This document shows positions 1 to 10,160 of a stretch of DNA of 64,000 nt, one piece after another. The first letter of the stretch is position 1, and the number at the start of each line of letters is the position of its first letter. The stretch is taken from assembly GCA_001466705.2 (NCBI GenBank), contig LATX02000004.1, positions 1 to 64,000 on the forward strand, in the 5' to 3' direction. The notes under the pieces were generated by a model. That model made no database searches. It was given only the letters and a program-made list of their open reading frames with translations, and was not told the origin of the DNA. Origin of the DNA: Moniliophthora roreri. Lineage: Eukaryota > Basidiomycota > Agaricomycetes > Agaricales > Marasmiaceae. Made by a program: the position numbers and the translations under genes.

Positions 1-76
1 GTGGATAAACGGTGAAACCTAGTAAGCTATGGATGTAAGCTACTGAATACTTGTGAGACGAAGTATCCAAGAATAA

Positions 77-336
77 TGTGTCTTGGAGAGACACAATACA
101 ATCCTCTGACAGCGGAAGGAACTATACATGAATTCTACATGTGTTCTACTGTATTGTGCATGAGGCTACAATACTCCTACTGGACGAGGGAGCACTCCTA
201 TGACTGTAGTGCAAGCTCCGGAGAAGCTCAGGAACGTACTTTGTAAGTTCCGTAGTTGATCACATACGCAAGTAATACAATAACTAGTGTTCCTAATGTA
301 CCTAGTTTAGTATAGTACAGGTACAGTGCTTCAACA
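77..336 (-). repeat. Copia 3' LTR, copy 1
   Basis: A 260-bp LTR. Read on the minus strand it begins TGTTGAAGCACTG and ends GACACA, so it has TG...CA ends. The purine run AGGGGGAG (minus strand, 337-344) lies directly before it, as expected for a polypurine tract at the 3' LTR. Confidence 0.75.
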
Positions 337-346
337 CTCCCCCTCA

Positions 347-700
347 CTAAGTTTGTGATAAACTTTGTAGTGATTGAGCTATATGGAGGAATCGGTCTTT
401 ACAAATGTAAGGCCGAGAAATTCTCTGTGGCGTTGAAATTTGTCCCAAGGTAGATTCTTCGTCATAAGATCCGCAGGTTGTTGATTTGTGGGGATGAAGA
501 ATACTTCTACTTTCTTCTTGGCAATGCATTCTCAAATATGGTGATATTTAATATCAATGTGCTTTGTTCGTTTTTCAGTAACTTGGTTTTTACTGATGAA
601 GATAGCACCTTGATTATCACTAAGCAATGGTAGTTTTGCTATAGGATATTCGATTTCAGAGAATAAATTTATTATCCATTTGATCTGTCTAGCACAGTCA
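347..700 (-). pseudogene. Copia RNase H C-terminal fragment, copy 1
   Basis: Encodes the end of the copia polyprotein including the TKHIDIKYHHI motif, read on the minus strand. A small indel near 395-405 and a mutation at 535-537 break the frame relative to the main copy. The fragment is cut by the N at 701. Confidence 0.75.
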
Positions 701-704
701 NTAA

Positions 705-955
705 TGTGTCTTGGAGAGACACAATACAATCGTCTGACAGCGGAAGGAACTATACATGAATTCTACATGTGTTCTACTGTATTGTGCATGAGGCTACAAT
801 ACTCCTACTGGACAAGGGAGCACTCCTATGACTATAGTGCAAGCTCTGGAGAAGCTCAGGAACATACTTTGTAAGTTCCGTAGTTGATCACAGACACAAA
901 TAATACAATAACTATTCTACCTAGTTTAGTATAGTACAGGTACAGTGCTTCAACA
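705..955 (-). repeat. Copia 3' LTR, copy 2
   Basis: The same LTR as at 77-336, shortened to 251 bp by a small internal deletion near 910-915. It starts four bases after the N at 701. Confidence 0.7.
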
Positions 956-997
956 CTCCCCCTCACTAAGTTTGTGATAAACTTTGTAGTGATTGAG

Positions 998-1331
998 CTA
1001 TATGGAGGAATCAGTCTTAAAGAATGTAAGACCGAGAAATTCTCTGTGGCGTTGAAATTTGTCCCAAGGTAGATTCTTCGTCATAAGATCCGCAGGTTGT
1101 TGATTTGTGGGGATGAAGAATACTTCTACTTTTTTCTTGGCAACGCATTCTCGAATATGGTAATATTTGATATCAATGTGCTTTGTTCGTTTTTCAGTAA
1201 CTTGATTTTTACTGATGAAAATAGCACCTTGATTATCACTAAGCAATGGTAGTTTTGCTATAGGATATTCGATTTCAGAGAATAGGTTAATTATCCATTT
1301 GATCTGTCTAGCACAGTCAGATAAAGCCATA
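998..1331 (-). pseudogene. Copia RNase H C-terminal fragment, copy 2
   Basis: Minus-strand reading frame with the ALSDCARQIKW and RTKHIDIKYYHIRE stretches of copia RNase H. It ends at the N at 1332, where it is abutted to flanking DNA of copy 3. Confidence 0.75.
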
Positions 1332-1429
1332 NCTACTCTAAAGGATAAGTTCCGTGGATAAACGGTGAAACCTAGTAAGCTATGGATGTAAGCTACTGAA
1401 TACTTGTGAGACAAAGTATCCAAGAATAA

Positions 1430-1689
1430 TGTGTCTTGGAGAGACACAATACAATCCTCTGACAGTGGAAGGAACTATACATGAATTCTACATGTGTTCT
1501 ACTGTATTGTGCATGAGGCTACAATACTCCTACTGGACGAGGGAGCACTCCTATGACTGTAGTGCAAGCTCCAGAGAAGCTCAGGAACGTACTTTGTAAG
1601 TTCCGTAGTTGATCACAGATGCAAGTAATACAATAACTAGTGTTCCTAATGTACCTAATTTAGTATAGTACAGGTACAGTGCTTCAACA
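1430..1689 (-). repeat. Copia 3' LTR, copy 3
   Basis: 260-bp LTR preceded (1355-1429) by the same flank as positions 1-76. Differences from copy 1 include CG to TG and CG to CA changes. Confidence 0.75.
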
Positions 1690-1731
1690 CTCCCCCTCAC
1701 TAAGTTTGTGATAAACTTTGTAGTGATTGAG

Positions 1732-2053
1732 CTATATGGAGGAATCGGTCTTAAAGAATGTAAGGCCGAGAAATTCTCTGTGGTGTTGAAATTTGTCCCA
1801 AGGTAGATTCTTCGTCATAAGATCCGCAGGTTGTTGATTTGTGGGGATGAAGAATACTTCTACTTTCTTCTTGGCAACGCATTCTCGAATATGGTGATAT
1901 TTAATATCAATGTGCTTTGTTCGTTTTTCAGTAACTTGATTTTTACTGATGAAGATAGCACCTTGATTATCACTAAGCAATGGTAGTTTTGCTATAGGAT
2001 ATTCGATTTCAGAGAATAAATTAATTATCCATTTGATCTGTCTAGCACAGTCA
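1732..2053 (-). pseudogene. Copia RNase H C-terminal fragment, copy 3
   Basis: Minus-strand end of the copia polyprotein, ending FFKTDSSI and a stop. Truncated upstream by the N at 2054. Confidence 0.75.
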
Positions 2054-2057
2054 NTAA

Positions 2058-2317
2058 TGTGTCTTGGAGAGACACAATACAATCGTCTGACAGCGGAAGG
2101 AACTATACATGAATTCTACATGTGTTCTACTGTATTGTGCATGAGGCTACAATACTCCTACTGGACGAGGGAGCACTCCTATGACTGTAGTGCAAGCTCC
2201 AGAGAAGCTCAGGAACGTACTTTGTAAGTTCCGTAGTTGATCACAGATGCAAGTAATACAATAACTAGTGTTCCTAATGTACCTAGTTTAGTATAGTACA
2301 GGTACAGTGCTTCAACA
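2058..2317 (-). repeat. Copia 3' LTR of the main element
   Basis: 260-bp LTR directly downstream (minus strand) of the polyprotein stop codon at 2360-2362 and the purine tract at 2318-2325. The sequence left of 2055 is a contig join, so a target duplication cannot be verified here. Confidence 0.75.
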
Positions 2318-2359
2318 CTCCCCCTCACTAAGTTTGTGATAAACTTTGTAGTGATTGAG

Positions 2360-3778
2360 CTATATGGGGGAATCGGTCTTAAAGAATGTAAGGCTGAGAA
2401 ATTCTCTGTGGCGTTGAAATTTGTCCCAAGGTAGATTCTTCGTCATAAGATCTGCAGGTTGTTGATTTGTGGGGATGAAGAATACTTCTACTTTCTTCTT
2501 GGCAACACATTCTTGAATATGGTGATATTTAATATCAATGTGCTTCGTTTGTTTTTCAGTAACTTGATTTTTACTGATGAAGATAGCACCTTGATTATCA
2601 CTAAGCAATGGTAGTTTTGCTATAGGATATTCGATTTCAGAGAATAGGTTAATTATCCATTTGATCTGTCTAGCACAGTCAGATAAAGCCATATATTCGG
2701 CTTCGGTACTGGATAATGCTACGGATTTCTGTTTTTGTGAAACCCAGAAGACTGGAGCACAAGCGAAGTTAATAAGATAACCTGTCTGTGAGACCCTAGT
2801 ATCTTCATCTGTAGCCCAGTCAGAGTCGGCATATGCTATGAAACCTTGTTCTCCTTGCTTATCTTTGTAAGTAAGGGAATATTTGCAGGTTCCAATTAGG
2901 TATCGAATTATGTATTTCGCTTTGTTGAGATGCTCCTGTGTAGGATTTGTCCCATATTGTGAAAGTTTGATGACTGGAAAAGTGATATCTGGTCGGGTAC
3001 CTAAGCATAAATATAGAAGTGATCCGATCACTGATTGGAATTGGGATCTAATTGTAGAGTTCGCTTCTCCTTTATTAGCTGTAGGTTTGTAACCGGCGGG
3101 TAATGGAGTGTGAGTAGGATTGGCGTTTTCCATACCAAAGCGTTTAATGATTTTCTCGAGATAGTCACTTTGGTCAAGTGATAGAGTACGTCGCTTTCGA
3201 TCTCGAGTAATCCGCATTCGCAGGAATTCTCTTGGTTCGCCTAAATCTCTACATTCCCATATTTTCATGAATTCTTTCTTCTTGGAATGAAGAAGGCTAG
3301 AATTTGAACCCATGAAAATCGCATCATCTACATATACAATGGCAATGATAATATCATTTCCACGTATAAAATAATATACACCAGTGTCTGATATACAGCG
3401 CTTAAATCCTAGTTTTGCCATGGATTTAGTGCATTGGTACCACCATGATAAAGAGGCTTGTTTTAAACCATATAATGCACGGCGTAATAACCAAACTTTA
3501 TTTGAACCTTTGACGAATCCTTGTGGTTGTTCCATGTAAATCTCCTTGTCAAGTTTGCCATAGAGAAAGGCTGTTTTGACATCTAGCGCTTGGATATCCC
3601 AATCCTCAAGAGCGGCTAGGGCAAGTAATATGTGAACGGTTTCAAAGCGTACTACAGGAGAGAACAATTCGTCATAATCTATTCCTTCGACTTGTGAGAA
3701 ACCTTTTGCTACAAGTCGTGCCTTATAACGGCCATCTGTTTTGACGTCAAAAACCCATCTGGATTTTATCGCTTTTCA
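2360..3778 (-). pseudogene. Copia reverse transcriptase and RNase H
   Basis: The reverse transcriptase and RNase H end of the polyprotein, which copies element RNA to DNA and degrades the RNA strand. From the TGA at 3776 the frame runs open to a TAG at 2360. Recognisable parts in order are the N-terminal RVT_2 block (SRWVFDVK, ARLVAKGFSQ), the LDVKTAFL aspartate motif, the YVDD catalytic box, and RNase H with DSDWA, SSTEAEY and SDNQGA. The TGA at 3776 stands just before KAI, where copia proteins usually have a basic residue, so it is best explained as a mutated CGA. In this copy the conserved TKHIDIKYHH stretch is preceded by Gln, whereas the partial copies at 1-2053 have Arg; that is a CG to CA change. 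Confidence 0.9.
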
Positions 3779-5794
3779 ACCTTGAGGTAAATCTACAAGT
3801 TTATAAACGTTTCGTTCTTGTAGTGATTTGAGTTCATCATGACATGCAGCCATCCATTTCTTCTGTTCATCTTTTGACAGAGTAAGGATATCTTTGTGTT
3901 GCCATTGATGTACGTTGTCAATAGACAATGCTGATGCTATTATATAATCAAGGTAATGAACTCCCCCTTCCTGAGAAAGAATTTGTACATAATTGACCAT
4001 TTCATCATCAGTCTGAGGTGGACTTCGATCAATCTCTATTTGATCATGATCTTGTTCCATTTCATCCTCATTTGACTGTTGAATTTGATGTTCAGCAGGT
4101 GGAATTTCCTGCTCATGATCTCGACTACTACCTTGTATGAATTCTTGATCAGGACTTTCACCTTGATCATCAGAACCAGGTAAGTTGTTATATGTACGTA
4201 GACGTAATCTTTCTCGGATATGCATACGACCCATGGCATCTCCATACCGCTGTGGTACACGAGTCTGTCTTTTAGGACAACTTTGTTGATGTTGACTTGG
4301 GTCAAACATCTGTACCCTTCAACACATTCTCCTGTTAATATTATTTATTTCAGGATCTACTGGGTTTTGCAGCGGTGCAGTATTTTTGGGTCGTGATTGA
4401 TCCCCACCATCATTCTGGTTATGATGATGATCCACAGGATCATTACCTCTGTTGGGATGATTAGGTTGAGGGAAATCAGGATGATCGTCATCATCATCAT
4501 TTCCTCCCCCTTGATCGTGATTTTGATGATCGTCATCATCATTATCAGATCGTGGTCAATTTATACCAGTAAAAGGAATAGATAAGATTCCATTGGTTGA
4601 TTGTAAGGTTCAATCAACTGAATTGGACGAGTATGGAAAATCTTCTTCATCGAAGTCTGCTTGAGCAGCTGTAAATATCGTCTTATCCTGTCACATGAAC
4701 CGATATCCTTTAGTATTTGGAGTGTAATCTAAGAATGTCATACGTTCCATTTTCTTTGAAAGTTTGTTCTTGCATTGTTCTTTATGAATAAAAACATATG
4801 CTGAACATCCTGGGGTTCGAAAATAAGAAACATCAGGTACTTTCTTACTATAGATTTTGGTTGGAGTTTTCCAATCTAAGCATTTGTTAGGAGTGCGATT
4901 ATATACATGCACAGCGTTGTTCATCATGAATTCCCACCAAGATTGTGGTAAAGAAGCATGATTGTGGAATTTTTCTGCTTTTTCCACAAGAGTACGAATT
5001 GAATGTTCAACTCTTCCTTGCTGTTGGTGTATATGAGGAGCTGAGTTACACATTTGAATCCCATTATCTTTAAGATATGTTTGGAACTCATTTCCAAAAA
5101 ATTCTCCACTATGATCAGTTTGAACACTTTTAATAATTTTACCAGTTTGCTTTTCAGCTAGAGCATGAAAGCATTTAAAACTAGTAAGTGTTTCAAATTG
5201 ATTCTTAGTTCGTTGATGATAAATCCATCCTACTGAGGAATGATCATCAATCAAAACTAACATGTAGCAATTTTGGTGGTATGAATTAATAGAAAACTTC
5301 TTAATATCCATATGAATGAGTTCTAGGATATTTTCTTTATGCTTTTGAGAACTATGGTAAGGTTTGGATGCTGTTCCTCCTTCAGCACATCCCTTACACA
5401 AAGACTTTTTAGATCTTTGTTTCTCAATGGAAAATCCTTTGCAATGCTTCATACAGTTTGTCAATACGCGATAGAGTATATGACCAAATCTGTTATGAGC
5501 AATGACAGGATCAGTTGATTTAATCTTGAAAGCAAGAATGGTAACTGCTTTGTTCTGCTTGACAGAGGAAGCATGTAGGTATGTATACCCATCTCTTTCT
5601 GGTTTTGCGAATAGCGACATAAAGAGTTTACCATTAGCTTTTGTAATTATAGAGGTTTCTGGGAACGAATATTTAATATCGTAACCATTTACGATATATT
5701 TATTCCCAGCTAGAAGTCTATGATTTGCTTTAGGCCAATAGAACACTGGATATAGTTTGACCATAGGGTTTCTCCAAGTGAATTGGTATGACAA
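3779..5794 (-). pseudogene. Copia integrase and acidic linker
   Basis: Integrase of the element, which joins the cDNA to the host chromosome. The HHCC zinc finger is visible (HNRFGH, then CKGC). The D,D,E core follows as HMDIKKF, QTDHSGEFF and GRVEHSIRT, with His in the last motif where Arg is usual. After FLDYTPNTKGYRF comes an Asp/His/Asn-rich linker of about 130 residues (about 4200-4690) joining integrase to reverse transcriptase. In-frame TGAs are at 4691, 4610, 4556 and 4319 (lowest base), with no TAA or TAG. The frame differs by one base from the protease frame upstream, so an indel lies between about 5710 and 5794. Confidence 0.88.
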
Positions 5795-6477
5795 ATGATT
5801 ACTGTTCCTTGGTGAGTTATGACATCTGATCCAGTGACACCAATGATTTGCTTGGGTCCTGTAGGAATTTCATTTAACTCAAGGAAGTCAGACTTAAAAG
5901 GTGTTATGTGATTGGTTGCAGCAGTATCAAGAGCCCATTCAATTGTTTGTGGTTCTAAAGATACAACGTTTTTATCACTAATTTTAGTCATCATACATTG
6001 TACAATGTTACTATTTATAGAGTTAGAAAGAAATTGTTCATAGAGCACTGATGATGGCTTGGAATCAATGTTCGTTTCTAATAACTTATTAGTGATGCTG
6101 CTCTTAAGATCAATAAGATCATACCAATCATAATAGTCTGCTTCATTTACCACGTAATCATTATAGTTTTTGTCCCAATCTTCTCTGTCAAAGTCCTCTG
6201 TATTCAGGTTCTTCCCTCCATTATTCCCTTGAGAATTTCCTTCATCAAGAGGAACAACATCCACAATATTGATCTCTTTGGGGGATTCAATACAAGCATG
6301 GATGTTTGAAGAACCTTGAATAAACTCGGGTACTTCTGGTTTAGGATTATTGACCGTTATGGAAGAAATGTTGATTCCCAGATCCGGCATTATGGGTTTA
6401 GGAGGCAGTGATGGTGCCTCTATATCAATATTAGGAACCTCAAGGGTATCTCCTTTCAGACCGTAAGGAGTTTGAGG
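5710..6477 (-). pseudogene. Copia aspartic protease region
   Basis: The motif WALDTAATNHIT is the copia-type aspartic protease active site (D-T/S-A/G-A), which matures the polyprotein. It is followed by a hydrophobic strand pattern ending VKLYPVFYWP in the next frame. Upstream is an acidic, Asn-rich spacer. The frame is continuous with gag across the TGA at 6478 and ends at a TAG at 5710 only because of the frameshift into integrase. Confidence 0.8.
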
Positions 6478-8562
6478 TCAAACTGGTTTGGGTTGGAAGA
6501 GTTTTCTGTCCCCAAAGTGTTCTAAAACCATATTGTGGGCTTCCTGCTTGGTGATTTTCCTAAAGGTGTTTTCCCCAACGTTGAACTCATAAGGAGGTGG
6601 AGTTGGTTCTTTGCCAAATTGGAACATTTTATCTCCAATTTTGACTTGTGGCAAAAGATTAGACTGAATTGTGGGGAAACATTTGAAAATATTACCAAAG
6701 AAGTCTTTGGTAGTTTGCCGGTTCTTTTCTAATTCTTTTTGAATTGCTGCTGATTCTTCCTTTGATTTGATCCGAATATCATCAGCTATGGTTGCTGATT
6801 GATATGGTCTTTTCCCCATCCGTTTGTCAATGACATCAGGGTGTTTAGCTTGGCAGGCTGGTGAGTCACATCTGTGCTCGGCAGCTAATCCCTTGTCTTG
6901 GAACATTTGGGCGATCTTCTTTTGCTGTTCCTGAAGTTCTTTTTCAGACTTCTTGACAATAGGGCGTTCTTGGGGTTTCGGAGGAAGACTTGCATTCCAA
7001 GGATTTTTGGGATTAAGGGAATCCCAGGCTTTATTATTTCTCTCCTTGTTCAACCATGTTTCGGCATAATCTTTCTCCTTTTTCCAAGGGTCTTTAAGGA
7101 GAATTGGATCTTCTGCCAAAGAAAGGGCTTCCATAAATGGCTTATTGATGGATTTTTTGTTGAAGCCACATGGGTTACGTTTTGGTGGAAAGCCTTCTTG
7201 GACAGAGTTGAACATAATGGGCATGCAAGTTGCAGCGACTGGCCAATTGTCAAGATGATGTGGATAATTGCATGTAACACAGAAGACTGTTTTAAAGTCT
7301 TGGTTTAGTTTGGGGGTTGGTGCTCTGGATGGGTTTGGTGTATTCCAGTCAATATAGTCAACAGGGTGATCACCAAATTTGAATCATTCACCTGCTTTGA
7401 TTCCAGGGTTAGCTGGGTCTTCATGAACGTATTTTCCTGGAGCAATTTGATTGAATTTGTACTCCCCCTTACTAAGGTATGTGATATGCCTTGGTAATTC
7501 ACTGGTACAACGTTGGCAATCTTCTTTACAAACTGCTGAAGGGTGACGATGGAATTCCATTTTGGCATAATTCCTTGAGTAGAGATTTTGCTCGTTCGTC
7601 ACGACACAGTTTAGAACCTCCACGAGTGGTTCTATCGGATCATGGAGTCGGAATAGAGTATTTCTGATCCGTGTGAAGAAGATCCAGTATTTGTCACCAG
7701 TATCATCATGATCAGCCATTTGCCAGAGTCCCATGCCACAAAATTCTGTATGGTGTTCATCTCACCAAGTACATTTATAACAGGCTTCTGAGCAAAAAGA
7801 GATTGGAGTGGAATGTGGGGCAAATGAAGTTGATTGTGGATACTTTGCATATACGTCCAATGCATCCAAGAAGTCAACAATGGCAGGTTGCTTCTTGTAA
7901 TCATGTCCGAGTTGTTGAGCTCTATTTCGTATATAATCCTTTTTAGTTTCTATTAAATCAAGTATGATTTTTGCAAATCGATGTGATGCAAAAAGTGTTG
8001 AATCAATAGATGGATTATTATTTAAAAGCTCGATATGGAATTTGATATTCTCAGGCATTGGAATCATTGTCGGGTCATATTGAGATTTCGGAATCCGGGC
8101 CTGAATTTTGGCTTCCATGAATCGCGACCATCTCCTCATGGCACGACCATGGTCCGATTTTTGAGGTTGTTTGTTCTCGAATCTATTAATAGGATTTCGA
8201 GGAACAGTAGACTCTGAAGTTTTGGTAGGAATAACATCTCGTACCTGGTTAGGGTACTTGTGCGTCATAAGATGTTTTCCAGATGGAAGATTACCGAAAA
8301 TATGCTTGAATGATTCTGATGGAAAAATATCTCCAATGTTGATCTCCTCCTGAGTAATAGGAGGGGTCTTAGGAGGAATTTTATCCACTTCAAGGACTGT
8401 GAAAGTTCTGCTAAGCTGGAAATCTCCTCAGAGAAAAGTGTATGCCCTCTCATCAATAGGAAGGCATACTAATACTGCTTTTTGGAGGATTTTTTGCTTG
8501 GCAAAGGAATGGGAATGCATATTGTAGCATTGTTTGCAAACATACCATGTTTTGCAATTTCA
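6478..8562 (-). pseudogene. Cys-rich extension between copia gag and protease
   Basis: About 690 codons in the same frame as gag and protease, a region not usual for copia elements. It is interrupted only by TGAs at 8428, 7762, 7384 and 6478 (plus that at 8560 at its start). It contains several Cys/His clusters: NCKTWYVCKQC with nearby histidines, CSEACYKC followed by HH and C, CKEDCQRC, CVTCNYPHH and CDSPACQAKH. Between them are charged, Pro/Lys-rich stretches, and the C-terminal part has an Asn/Lys/Glu-rich predicted helical region. I do not recognise a named domain. It may be an extended nucleocapsid or an acquired zinc-finger module. Because the frame is shared with gag, it was probably part of one polyprotein. 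Confidence 0.6.
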
Positions 8563-9332
8563 TCCAGTTGTGAAGATGCCATAAACAGTTTTATCTGGAC
8601 TTGTGCAGAAATGGTTGATGCATTTAGTTGGAACTTTGCCATCATCAGAAGGTTTTTCCTCTTTAGGAGGTTGAGGTTCTTCCTTTTGAGGCAAATCTGT
8701 GATCTCAGCCATCATGACTGAGATTGCTCCATTAGGCTTTTTCCCTTTTCCTTTCTTGTTCGACTTCTTCTTGTTATTCTTCTTCCCATCAGATTTTTGT
8801 TGATTATTTTGGGGTTGCGCAGGCTGTTTCCCTTTATTTCCTTGATTCCCAGAGTTCTGGTTTTGATTTTTACCAGAATTTGGATTAGGGTTGTGAGGAC
8901 GGAATTTCTTCTGTCCATTCCAATTCGGGCTCTGTCTAGTATATCGTTGGACACCAGAGATCCAAGTGGTGTAAGCAGCAACCCCATCCATGTGTCATCT
9001 ATTATATTCCTGTTTGATGAAAGGAAGGATATTGTCGAAGGTAAGATCCTTTCCTTTGTTGGAGACGAACATCTGGGTCTTAACTCCTTCATATGACTTG
9101 GGAAGAGAGTTAAGGAGGAACATTGCCTGGAAATTGGATGGAATGGGGAAATCGTTCTCAGACAATTTCGCAACACATTGTCTGATGAGATTGGTGCTAT
9201 GATCGGGATTTTGGCCTTCGGCTGTACGTGCCATGATGAGACCTTGGAAAAAGGTGAATATTTCCGGAAGGCTGGGTACATCATATTCAGCTTTCAAAGT
9301 GTCCCATGTTCCTTTAGCAGTATCTTTAATGA
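8560..9332 (-). pseudogene. Copia Gag, C-terminal part
   Basis: Capsid protein of the element. WDTLKAEYDVPS and the following helical block (IMARTAEGQNP, FLLNSLPKSYEG) are the Gag/UBN2-like core of copia elements. A Lys/Asn/Gln-rich low-complexity tail with a CINHFC motif follows. A TGA at 8995 sits between NR and HMDG. The N-terminus is missing because the gypsy LTR starts at 9333 inside the coding sequence (KDTAKGTWDTL reads up to the junction). Confidence 0.8.
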
Positions 9333-9903
9333 TGTTACGTTACTTGTGCAGCAACGACAACAACTCTACAACACTATGACGCAGTGATGCAGGGTCGACC
9401 TCCAACTAGAAAGGGAAGTTTCTTTCTTAAAGGAGTTAAGGTTCAAGTTAGAGATCTAGCTTAAGAAAAGCTAGTGTTTAGAAGATTGGTTTGTTGGCTA
9501 AACACAAGTTGATTAAACTAGGTCAAGCTGAAGAGCTATAACCCAGTTCTATCTACCTTTATACATCCATTGTAGTTATGCGTTTGTACTACACAGAACG
9601 TCCAGGAATACAATGGAACATGTATAAGATAATTAGTTAGAACGAAATAGAACGTCGAAGAATTGTTAATGTTGTCAAGATGATGTCATCATAGAAAGAG
9701 ATAGAAATTGATAGAAAGAATTCGGAATGATATCATAAAGAAAATGTTGGAATGTTTTAGAACAATTTGTAAGAAGGGAGCTGGGAAAGTGGATAAGTCC
9801 AGATGTCAAAAAGAAGCATAATATTGAGCACTAAGTTGCTCAAAATGGTAGTACAGAAAAAGGAAAACGGAAGAATGTCTGATAAAAATGAAAAATTGTA
9901 ACA
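9333..9903 (-). repeat. Gypsy 3' LTR
   Basis: 571 bp with TG...CA ends; plus-strand left end TGTTACGTTACTTG and right end AATTGTAACA. The purine-rich AGAGGGCAG (minus strand) lies directly before it, as a polypurine tract would. It closely matches the solo LTR at 17490-18062 and is related to those at 27692 and 53888. Confidence 0.85.
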
Positions 9904-10160
9904 CTGCCCTCTTGTTATGCTCGAGCGTCCACGCTCGTAACAGGTTGCCCCATATGTAGCCATTTGCCCTGAAATTGGGTCGAATCCACTCTATAAAAAT
10001 ATCTCAGTCCCTCTTCTTCTCCGATATCCACTATGAACGCTGGTCTTGGCGGCAGCTCCTGTTGCTCAGGATTCTCCATCTCCATAGATCTCATCGTCCC
10101 AGGCGAGATCGTCTGTAAGATTGTTGTAAGCAGTTGGATTGCGGAGGGAATGGTTACGCT

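Larger units (their letters stand above)
1..2357 (-). repeat. Four-fold repeated 3' end of a copia element (contig joins)
   Basis: The same interval (flanking DNA, 3' LTR, polypurine tract, C-terminal RNase H) occurs four times: 1-700, 702-1331, 1333-2053 and from 2055 onward. Single Ns at 701, 1332 and 2054 separate them. Copies 1 and 3 start with the same 76-bp flank, and copies 2 and 4 start at the same base next to the LTR. This is the pattern of overlapping contig ends placed side by side, not of a tandem array. The copies are not fully identical; several differences are CG against TG or CA. Confidence 0.85.
2058..9332 (-). mobile_element. Ty1/copia LTR retrotransposon, 5' end lost
   Basis: Read on the minus strand the order is gag, a long Cys-rich region, protease, integrase, acidic linker, reverse transcriptase, RNase H, polypurine tract, 3' LTR. 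Integrase before reverse transcriptase defines Ty1/copia (Pseudoviridae). The coding region is not functional: eleven in-frame TGA codons and one frameshift near 5710-5794. The 5' LTR, primer site and start of gag are missing, because a gypsy element begins inside gag at 9333 and the far side of that insertion is lost at the N at 16021. Confidence 0.9.

Noticed and set aside
4357..4585. Met/Ile-rich open frames on both strands
   Set aside because: Shadows of the Asp/His-rich linker of the copia polyprotein.
6535..7308. Plus-strand ORFs opposite the copia gag-protease region
   Set aside because: They lack any family motif and lie opposite a frame with recognisable domains.
2360..9332. TGA read as a sense codon (alternative code or selenocysteine)
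   Set aside because: The host MOB and F-box genes have no in-frame TGA and end in TAA and TAG; no selenocysteine context is visible; the TGAs fall in transposon and relic genes at Arg positions.
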